From: an uncultured Paracoccaceae bacterium
Lineage (GTDB): Bacteria; Pseudomonadota; Alphaproteobacteria; Rhodobacterales; Rhodobacteraceae
Direction: 5' to 3'
NCBI GenBank assembly: GCA_947493745.1
Contig: CANLSM010000002.1
Coordinates: forward strand, 248,001-312,000
Length of the DNA: 64,000 nucleotides
The position numbers and the translations under genes were made by a program. Positions 58,001 to 64,000 of the stretch are shown piece by piece. Position 1 is the stretch's first letter. Each line of letters starts with the position of its first letter. The notes beneath the pieces are model-generated. The model ran no database searches and had not been told where the DNA came from. It worked only from the letters and a program-made list of their open reading frames with translations.

Positions 58001-60441
58001 GCGCGCAGCCGTTCGTTCTGCGGATCCCACAGGGGCGCGTCGGGTTGCACTTCGGCCCCGAACCTCTCACCGAAGATTTCCACCTCCAGCTTCGTGCCAG
58101 GGTCGGTCAGATCGGTACGCAGCATGCCAAGTGCGATGGATTTGCCGACCCGGTAGCCCCAGCCACCCGATGTGGTCTCGCCCACAACCTGATCGCCATG
58201 CCAGAGCGTGGACATATAGGGCGCGTCATGGTCACCGGCCTCGACCGTCAGCGTGACAAAGCGTTTCTTCACGCCCTGCTGTTTCTCATTGAGCAGCGCC
58301 TGCTTGCCGGGGAAGTCCTGCGGCTTGTCCAGGCGGATGAAGCGGTCCAGCCCGCCTTCCAGCAGGGAATAATCGGTTGAAAGGTCGCCCTTCCAGGCGC
58401 GGTACCCCTTTTCAAGCCGCAAGGCGTTGAGGGCGAACATCCCGAAAGGTGTTGCGCCCGCCCCCAGAACCGCATCGTAGATCGCTGGCATGTTGGCAGT
58501 TTCGGAGTGGATCTCCCAACCCAACTCACCTGCAAAACTGACGCGTGCCAGTGTGGCAGGCTGCCCCGCCACGACGGCTTTCTGGTGGCTGAGCCATGGC
58601 AGTGTCAGGTCGGCCTCCGTCAGCGTCTCGAAGAGCGCCCGCGATTTCGGACCGGTAACGATCAGGGTGGAGTACTCGTTCGTGTGCTCCGTCAGCGTGA
58701 GGCCCTCGGTCAGGGCATTCCTGAGTAGCTCAAAGTCATGCCACTCAGCCGCAGCGGCGGTGATGAGCGTGAAGGCATTCTCGTCATGCCGCATGAGAGA
58801 CATCTCAGTTACGATCCGGCCGCGGGCGTCCGGGAAATAGGCCAGTCCCATGCGCCCGATCTTCGGCAGGGCACCGGCAATCCGGCCACGCAGCCATTCC
58901 GCCGCCCCGTCGCCCGAGAGATTGAAGCGTGAGAAGCCGGGCAGGTCGAGTACGCCGACCCCATCACGCACTGCCTCACATTCCTTGCGCACCCGCACCT
59001 CCCATGGGCCGGAACGTGCCCAGGTCTGGGTGGCCTCCTCGGATGTGTCGTCATCGGGCTTTGCGAACCAGTTGGCCCGCTCCCAGCCGTTATAAGCACC
59101 CATCACACCGCCAAGGCCGACCACTTTGTCATGCACCGGTGACAGTTTCTTGTTGCGCGCCGCGGGCCATTCATGATGCGGGAAGTGGATGGCGTATTCA
59201 TGGCCATAGACTTCCATGCCTTTCTGGTTGCAGTAGTCCTGATCACAATGGCCGGTGAAACGGCGCGGATCGACCGACCACATGTCCCATTCGGTCGCGC
59301 CTTCGGTGATCCATTCGGCCAGCACTTTGCCCGACCCACCCGCTTGCGCGATCCCGAAGGTGAAGACACAAGCCTCAAAGGCGTTCGGCACGCCGGGCAT
59401 CGGCCCGATCAGCGGCAGACCGTCAGGCGTATAGGGGATGGGTCCGTTGATCACCTTGTTGATGCCAGCGGTCCCCAGAAGTGGGACACGGGCCATCGCA
59501 TCCTCGATATACCATTCCAGCCGCTCCAGATCGTCGGGGTAAAGCTGGAACGAGAAATCCTCGGGCATCGGGTCATCCGGCGTCATCCAGTGCCCTTTGC
59601 AGTTCCGCTCATAAGGTCCGAGGTTCAGGCCGGTCTTCTCCTGTCGCAGGTAGTAGGACGTGTCCACATCCCGCAAAAGCGGCAACTTGTTGCCCGTCTC
59701 CTTTGTCCAGTCCTCGATCTCCTTTATCTCGTCGGTCAGCAAATACTGATGGCTCATCACCATCATTGGCAGTGTGCGCCCGCCGTAAGGTTTGAACCAT
59801 TCGCCGACGCGCTGGGCGTAGTAGCCCGCTGCATTGACCACATATTCACACCGGATCTCGCCCTTCTCGGTCTCGACGATCCACTCCGCCCCGTCGCGCC
59901 GGACACCGGTCGCCGGGCAGAAGCGGATGATCTTCGCGCCCAGATCGCGCGCGCCCTTGGCAAGGGCCTGGGTCAGCTGTGCGGGATCGATATCGCCGTC
60001 ATACGGATCGTAGAGCCCACCCTCCAGATCGTGGGTTTCCATGAACGGATAGCGGCTTTTCAGATCGCTGACCGAGCACATCTCGATCGGCATGCCCTGG
60101 TAGCGTCCCATCCCGGCAGCGCGCTCGAACTCCTGCATGCGCTCCTTCGAATGCGCAAGACGCACGGATCCGGTGACGTGGTAGTTCATCGGGTAGTCGA
60201 CCTCGTCGGCCAGCCCACGGTAGAGCTCTGTCGAATAGCGTTGCAGGTTCATGATCGACCAGGCGTTCGAGAAAGTCGGGATGTTGCCGGCTGCATGCCA
60301 GGTTGACCCTGCGGTCAACTCATTTTTCTCCAGCAGCACGCAATCGGTCCATCCGGCCTTTGCCAGATGGAAAAGGGATGACGCGCCGACAGCGCCTCCA
60401 CCGATGATAACGACACGTGCTGTGGTGGGAAAATCTGCCAT
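57997..60441 (-). CDS. FAD-dependent oxidoreductase with GcvT domain (dimethylglycine/sarcosine dehydrogenase-like), copy 2
   Basis: Also exactly 814 residues, with the same plan as the downstream paralogue: VVIIGGGAVGASSLFHL, AGSTWHAAGN with His49 at the same position, RANWFAKPD at the domain junction, then a GcvT domain with AGELGWEIHS and TTSGGWGYRVGKSIALGML. Overall sequence is clearly diverged from copy 1, so the two probably act on different N-methyl substrates or successive steps. Thirty-four bases separate it from the XRE-cupin regulator gene upstream. Confidence 0.88.
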   Translation of the reverse strand: MADFPTTARVVIIGGGAVGASSLFHLAKAGWTDCVLLEKNELTAGSTWHAAGNIPTFSNAWSIMNLQRYSTELYRGLADEVDYPMNYHVTGSVRLAHSKERMQEFERAAGMGRYQGMPIEMCSVSDLKSRYPFMETHDLEGGLYDPYDGDIDPAQLTQALAKGARDLGAKIIRFCPATGVRRDGAEWIVETEKGEIRCEYVVNAAGYYAQRVGEWFKPYGGRTLPMMVMSHQYLLTDEIKEIEDWTKETGNKLPLLRDVDTSYYLRQEKTGLNLGPYERNCKGHWMTPDDPMPEDFSFQLYPDDLERLEWYIEDAMARVPLLGTAGINKVINGPIPYTPDGLPLIGPMPGVPNAFEACVFTFGIAQAGGSGKVLAEWITEGATEWDMWSVDPRRFTGHCDQDYCNQKGMEVYGHEYAIHFPHHEWPAARNKKLSPVHDKVVGLGGVMGAYNGWERANWFAKPDDDTSEEATQTWARSGPWEVRVRKECEAVRDGVGVLDLPGFSRFNLSGDGAAEWLRGRIAGALPKIGRMGLAYFPDARGRIVTEMSLMRHDENAFTLITAAAAEWHDFELLRNALTEGLTLTEHTNEYSTLIVTGPKSRALFETLTEADLTLPWLSHQKAVVAGQPATLARVSFAGELGWEIHSETANMPAIYDAVLGAGATPFGMFALNALRLEKGYRAWKGDLSTDYSLLEGGLDRFIRLDKPQDFPGKQALLNEKQQGVKKRFVTLTVEAGDHDAPYMSTLWHGDQVVGETTSGGWGYRVGKSIALGMLRTDLTDPGTKLEVEIFGERFGAEVQPDAPLWDPQNERLRA

Positions 60442-60475
60442 GTTGGTTCTCTGTTCTGGTTGTGGATCGGCGAGG

Positions 60476-61048
60476 TCAGTAAATCGGGGGGGCGATCACC
60501 CAGATTACCACGCAGGGTTGGGAATAGGGGTTGGCCCAGCGATAGGCCTCGCCGCGAATACGAAAACTGTCACCTTCGCCGACGGTATAGTCGGTGCCGC
60601 CGATCGTCAGATCCATGCGGCCCGATACGACATAGGCGACTTCCTGGGTGGGGCGCGTCACGTCCTGCGCCATCGTGGCACCAGGGGCAAAGACCGAGTG
60701 GACCATCTCGAAATCGTCGGTCAGATCAGGAGAGAGCAGTTCCTCCTCCAACCCGTGCACGCGACTGCCCAGCCGCCTGCGCGACGCGGAACGGACCACG
60801 CGGCCCTGATCAGAGGTCGCCGACGGGTTCGCGCCAAACAGCAGCGACAGCGGCACCTGCAGAATTTCCGCGATGCGCCGCAACTCGTCGATGTCCGGCG
60901 ATGACTTGTCACGCTCCACCTGGCTCAGCCAGCCGATGGAGCGGTTGAGTTGCCCGGCCATCTGCGCCAGCGTCAGCCCGCGCGACCGCCGCAGCGCGCG
61001 AATGTCAGCACCGAGACTCTGTCCGGGAGGATCGAGAGGGATATTCAT
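60476..61048 (-). CDS. XRE-family regulator with C-terminal cupin domain
   Basis: A 190-residue protein. The helix-turn-helix is residues about 12-68 (RRSRGLTLAQMAGQLNRSIGWLSQVERDKSSPDIDELRRIAEIL), and a cupin sensor domain spans about 110-188 (PTQEVAYVVSGRMDLTIGG, GEGDSFRIRGEAYRWANP). It probably binds a small molecule derived from the substrate and controls the downstream dehydrogenase operon. A 7-bp-arm inverted repeat sits 18 bases upstream of its start codon. Confidence 0.9.
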   Translation of the reverse strand: MNIPLDPPGQSLGADIRALRRSRGLTLAQMAGQLNRSIGWLSQVERDKSSPDIDELRRIAEILQVPLSLLFGANPSATSDQGRVVRSASRRRLGSRVHGLEEELLSPDLTDDFEMVHSVFAPGATMAQDVTRPTQEVAYVVSGRMDLTIGGTDYTVGEGDSFRIRGEAYRWANPYSQPCVVIWVIAPPIY

Positions 61049-61065
61049 CGGCCCGCGCGCCTTTC

Positions 61066-61092
61066 GTGAAAAAATCTAACTAAATTTCACGG
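61066..61092. promoter_or_regulatory. Candidate operator of the XRE-cupin operon
   Basis: CGTGAAA and its exact complement TTTCACG form 7-base arms around a 13-base AT-rich spacer, 18 bases upstream of the regulator start codon. The position fits an autoregulatory site over the promoter; binding is inferred. Confidence 0.55.
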
Positions 61093-61177
61093 CAGACATC
61101 GCAGACGTCAAGTCTATTCACGCCAAGAGATGTCGGATTCGCATTCTGCATTCAGAGACGGGGATCTGCGAAGAGCC

Positions 61178-61206
61178 AAAAAAAACGCCCTCACAATGAG
61201 GGCGTT
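61178..61206 (-). terminator. Rho-independent terminator of the candidate sRNA
   Basis: On the minus strand AACGCCCTC-ATTGT-GAGGGCGTT is a nine-base-pair stem followed by TTTTTTT. It is strongly oriented to the minus strand; the plus side has no T-run. Confidence 0.85.
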
Positions 61207-61253
61207 AAGTTATTGAGGCAGGTTTCATACAGGCAAGAAACCTATCGAGCAGT
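61178..61253 (-). ncRNA. Candidate small RNA (about 75 nt) with Rho-independent terminator
   Basis: A minus-strand transcript beginning around 61253 would contain a hairpin (AGGTTTC ... GAAACCT, plus-strand 61225-61248) and end in the terminator below. No minus-strand ORF lies between its promoter-like sequence (61260-61288) and the terminator, so the terminator has no protein gene to serve. No known family is recognised. The start is estimated from the -10 box. Confidence 0.6.
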
Positions 61254-61259
61254 AAGTTA

Positions 61260-61288
61260 TTTATACTAAACGCTTTGCGAGACTCCAA
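61260..61288 (-). promoter_or_regulatory. Candidate promoter of the small RNA
   Basis: On the minus strand TTGGAG (61283-61288) and TATAAA (61260-61265) are separated by exactly 17 bases, a close match to the sigma70 consensus and the best promoter-like pair I see in the window. Confidence 0.6.
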
Positions 61289-61368
61289 GATAAAAATTTG
61301 TGTCCCCGAACGGTCCGGTTAAACTTGGGTAAAACCAAAACGATTCCAGCAAACGGGGCAGAGCAGCG

Positions 61369-63183
61369 ATGAGACATCTCAAAACCAAGTTCCACCTTCT
61401 ACTGGCCGGCCTCGCTGTCGCGCCCACACTCGCGTTTGGCCAAGCAAAACATGGCATAGCGATGTATGGAGAGCCCGCCTTACCCGCTGATTTCAAGGCG
61501 CTTCCCTACGCCAACCCCGATGCACCCAAGGGTGGTGTCTTCGTTCAGGGAGAGGCCGGTGTCGGGGCTGAGGGGTTCGATGCGATGAATCCCTACATCC
61601 TGAAAGGACGCTCGCCCTACGGACTGCGAGTCTATGTGTTCGAGTCGCTGTTGGGCCGGTCCTGGGACGAATCCTTCTCACTTTACGGCCTGTTGGCCGA
61701 ATCGGTTGAGGCCGGACCTGAACGCGAATGGGTGGAATTCCACCTGCGCCCGGAGGCCAGGTTTTCGGACGGCACTGCGGTGACGATCGATGACGTGATC
61801 TGGTCCTATGAGACGCTCGCCGAAAAGGGTCTGCCGCGCTACAAGACCGCCTGGAGCAAAGTCGAGACCTACGAGAAAGTGGGTGAGCGCGGCATCCGCT
61901 TCAACTTCAATTCACCCGACAATGAGCTGCCGCTTCTGCTCGGCCTGCGCCCGATCCTCAATCCGCGCGACTGGGCCGACCGGCCCTTTGAGGAGCCGAC
62001 ACTCGATGTGCCGACCGGCTCAGGCCCCTATGTTGTCGGTGACTTCGAGGCCGGGCGGTTTATCGAGTTCGACCGCAACCCCGACTACTGGGGCAGGGAT
62101 CTGGCATACAACCAGGGCCTCTACAATTTCGACACGCTCCGCTACGAGTTCTACGGCGATCAGGGCATCATCTTTGAGGCCTTCAAGGCCGGTGAAGTGT
62201 CGATGTTCCGCGAAACCAATCCCGACAAGTGGGAGAATGACTACGACTTCGCGGCTGTAACAGATGGCAAGATCATGCAATCTGTCGTGCCTCATCAGCG
62301 TCCCTCGGGCATGAAGGGCTTTGTGTTCAATACGCGGCGGGACAAGTTTCAGGACTGGCGTGTGCGCGACGCCCTGATCCATACCTTCAATTTCGAATTC
62401 GTGAACAAGACGCTGAACGGTGGCATCTATCCACGGCGATCCAGCTACTTCGCCAATTCCCATCTGGCGATGAGTGATACAGCCGCAGAAGGTCAGGTCA
62501 GGGAATTGCTGGAGCCCTTCGCGGACGAGTTGTTGCCCGGTGCGCTTGAAGGCTACAGCCTGCCAAGCTCCGATGGCTCGGACCGTAACCGCGCCAACAT
62601 GCGCGCCGCCCGCGATCAAATGGCGGCCGCCGGCTGGACCGTTCAGGACGGGGCGCTGAAGAACGAGGCGGGCGAGGTCTTCGGTTTCTCGATCATGCTC
62701 AACTCGGCCTCCGATGAGGCGATCGCAAACCTCTGGATAGACGCGTTGTCGCGCCTCGGCATCGCGGTGACAATCGAGACGGTCGACAATGCCCAGCACA
62801 AGGCCCGCAAGGCCGAGTATGACTACGATGTCTTCGTCAATTCCTGGCCGCTCTCGCTGAGCCCCGGCAATGAGCAGCAACTCTATTGGGGTGCGGCGGG
62901 TGTCGAGACGCCTGGGACAAGGAACTACATGGGAATGAATTCCCCCGCTGCGGAGGCGATGATCGATACGCTGCTCACGGCAGATGATCAGGATGAATTT
63001 GTCGCCGCCACCAAGGCTCTTGACCGGATATTGACGTCCGGCCGCTATGTGGTGCCATTCTGGTATTCCGACGTGTCCCTCATCGCCCATAGCAGCGACA
63101 TCACCTATCCTAAAGACACGCTCCCGGCCTATGGCGACTGGATCGGGTTCATGCCGGATGTGTGGTGGTCCGGGGGCAGGTAG
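61369..63183 (+). CDS. Extracellular solute-binding protein, family 5 (YejA-like)
   Basis: A 604-residue periplasmic binding protein with a signal peptide (MRHLKTKFHLLLAGLAVAPTLAFG). HGIAMYGEPALPADFKALPYANPDAPKGG and the long body with WVEFHLRPEARFSDGTAVT, NPDYWGRDLAYNQGLYNFD and YEFYGDQGIIFEAFKAGEV match the YejA/oligopeptide branch. It would feed an ABC importer for peptides or related molecules. No permease or ATPase gene follows; it is followed by a hairpin repeat and the convergent prfC, so it is an orphan here. Confidence 0.9.
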   Translation: MRHLKTKFHLLLAGLAVAPTLAFGQAKHGIAMYGEPALPADFKALPYANPDAPKGGVFVQGEAGVGAEGFDAMNPYILKGRSPYGLRVYVFESLLGRSWDESFSLYGLLAESVEAGPEREWVEFHLRPEARFSDGTAVTIDDVIWSYETLAEKGLPRYKTAWSKVETYEKVGERGIRFNFNSPDNELPLLLGLRPILNPRDWADRPFEEPTLDVPTGSGPYVVGDFEAGRFIEFDRNPDYWGRDLAYNQGLYNFDTLRYEFYGDQGIIFEAFKAGEVSMFRETNPDKWENDYDFAAVTDGKIMQSVVPHQRPSGMKGFVFNTRRDKFQDWRVRDALIHTFNFEFVNKTLNGGIYPRRSSYFANSHLAMSDTAAEGQVRELLEPFADELLPGALEGYSLPSSDGSDRNRANMRAARDQMAAAGWTVQDGALKNEAGEVFGFSIMLNSASDEAIANLWIDALSRLGIAVTIETVDNAQHKARKAEYDYDVFVNSWPLSLSPGNEQQLYWGAAGVETPGTRNYMGMNSPAAEAMIDTLLTADDQDEFVAATKALDRILTSGRYVVPFWYSDVSLIAHSSDITYPKDTLPAYGDWIGFMPDVWWSGGR

Positions 63184-63199
63184 CTCAGAAGAGTAGTTT

Positions 63200-63271
63200 G
63201 CCTCCGGCGGGGATATTTCCGGAAAAATGAAGGCGGCTTTTCTTTTTGGGTTAAATATCCCCGCCGGAGGC
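63200..63271. repeat. Dispersed palindromic repeat, paired copy D (possible bidirectional terminator)
   Basis: The left arm GCCTCCGGCGGGGATATTT at 63200-63218 and its exact reverse complement at 63253-63271 flank a 34-base loop holding GGAAAAATGAAGGCGGC. It starts 17 bases after the solute-binding-protein stop and lies 31 bases from the convergent prfC stop. Confidence 0.88.
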
Positions 63272-63301
63272 ATTCATCTCTTGGGCGCACCGGGGCTGCC
63301 T

Positions 63302-64000
63302 TCAGACCAGCATTTCCTTTGTGGCGGTGAGCTTGATTTCCGGATGGTCCCGCTCGATCCGATCAATGTCCCATTGCAGGCGGGTCATATAGACCGGATC
63401 ACCGTCGCTGTCGGTTGCGATATGGCCCTTGTTGGAGGCAATGAAGCTGTCGATCTTGTCCTTGGGCCCGGAGACCCAGCGGGCTGAGGTGAACTGGGTC
63501 GCCTCGAACCGGACCGGCAGGCCGTATTCCAGTTCGATCCGCGAGGCGAGAACCTCGAACTGCAAGGCGCCGACCACGCCGACCACCCAGCCCGAGCCGA
63601 TCATCGGTTTGAAGAGCTTGGCTGCGCCCTCTTCGGCGAATTGGAGCAGCGCCTTGTCGAGATGCTTGGCCTTGAGCGGGTCGCCTGCACGCACTGATTG
63701 CAACAGCTCAGGCGCAAAGGACGGGATGCCGGTGAAGCGCAGGCTTTCGCCTTCGGTCAGCGCGTCTCCAATGCGCAACTGGCCGTGATTCGGGATGCCG
63801 ATGATGTCACCGGCCCAGGCGTCCTCGGCCAGTTCGCGGTCATTGGCGAGAAACAGCACCGGGTTCGAGATCGCCATCGGCTTCTTGGACCGCACATGGG
63901 TGAGTTTCATACCGCGTTTGAAATGACCTGAGCAGAGGCGCACGAAAGCCACCCGGTCGCGGTGTTTGGGGTCCATATTGGCCTGCACCTTGAAGACGAA
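63302..64000 (-). CDS. prfC: Peptide chain release factor 3, C-terminal part (cut by window edge)
   Basis: The last 232 residues of RF3; the gene continues beyond base 64000. FKRGMKLTHVRSKKPMAISNPVLFLA, DAWAGDIIGIPNHGQLRIGDALTEGE, GVVGALQFEVLASRIELEYGLP and FTSARWVSG are highly conserved in PrfC domains II and III. RF3 is a GTPase that recycles RF1/RF2 from the ribosome; its GTPase domain is outside the window. Confidence 0.95.
   Translation of the reverse strand, partial: FVFKVQANMDPKHRDRVAFVRLCSGHFKRGMKLTHVRSKKPMAISNPVLFLANDRELAEDAWAGDIIGIPNHGQLRIGDALTEGESLRFTGIPSFAPELLQSVRAGDPLKAKHLDKALLQFAEEGAAKLFKPMIGSGWVVGVVGALQFEVLASRIELEYGLPVRFEATQFTSARWVSGPKDKIDSFIASNKGHIATDSDGDPVYMTRLQWDIDRIERDHPEIKLTATKEMLV

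Noticed and set aside
61266-61496. 76-codon minus-strand ORF overlapping the sRNA promoter and the start of the solute-binding protein
   Set aside because: It has no ribosome site and overlaps the signal-peptide region of a well-supported gene; its 3-prime end falls before the terminator, but the content is not protein-like.

Overview
The window is a chromosomal segment of an alphaproteobacterium, almost certainly of the Rhodobacteraceae/Roseobacter group. The grounds are high GC, a 14-gene nuo operon interleaved with small accessory genes in the Rhodobacter/Paracoccus manner, a NuoE with a long C-terminal extension next to a DUF5337-like gene, a sit-type metal transporter divergent from a Fur/Mur regulator, and tandem dimethylglycine-dehydrogenase-like flavoenzymes. 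No prophage, IS element, integrase, CRISPR array or rRNA is visible.

Layout. 1-6.4 kb: glmS (truncated by the window edge) and glmU on the minus strand, then gph, a tRNA-Gly(UCC), an MsbA-like ABC exporter and an acyl-CoA synthetase. 6.6-12.8 kb: an accessory island of six tightly packed genes: DUF2169, a ketoacyl-synthase-like protein that appears to lack its catalytic cysteine, a DUF4150/PAAR-like protein with a Cys/His-rich C-terminal domain (probable toxin), a candidate immunity protein with a repeated G-x-W pattern, DUF6484, and a TIGR02270-type repeat protein. This is an orphan type VI secretion effector/loading module with no sheath, tube, baseplate or ClpV gene in the window. 12.8-13.5 kb: a secreted or membrane protein with a Flp/TadE-like N-terminus. 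13.75-17.7 kb: sitDCBA and, divergently, fur/mur, sharing a perfect 7-1-7 palindrome. 17.7-22.3 kb: tandem glycine riboswitch and gcvTHP. 22.5-42.1 kb: the complete complex I operon nuoA-N with eleven accessory ORFs inside it. 42.1-45.3 kb: birA (probably starting at CTG), coaX and rnj. 45.3-53.3 kb: DEAD-box helicase, ferredoxin-NADP reductase, VOC and DUF3052 genes, cvpA, radA, a PqiA-like pair and an MlaF/MlaE-type lipid transporter. 53.3-61.0 kb: alr, two 814-residue FAD/GcvT-domain oxidoreductases flanking an aminotransferase, and an XRE-cupin regulator. 61.0-64.0 kb: a candidate small RNA, a YejA-like solute-binding protein and the C-terminal part of prfC.

How the parts connect. gcvTHP (glycine cleavage, glycine-sensing riboswitch) and the two dimethylglycine/sarcosine-type dehydrogenases both feed one-carbon units into tetrahydrofolate and could cooperate in breaking down N-methylated compounds to glycine. 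The sit genes and the Fur-family regulator form a metal-uptake/regulator pair. The nuo operon is the respiratory core of the window.

The least explained items are the orphan T6SS-type module, the candidate sRNA at about 61178-61253 (17-bp-spaced promoter, two hairpins, T-tract terminator), the CTG start of birA, the shared C-terminal domain of NuoE and its neighbour, a pair of similar small membrane proteins around a DUF3291 gene in the nuo operon, and a dispersed palindromic repeat (19-bp core, six copies at four loci) placed just after stop codons.
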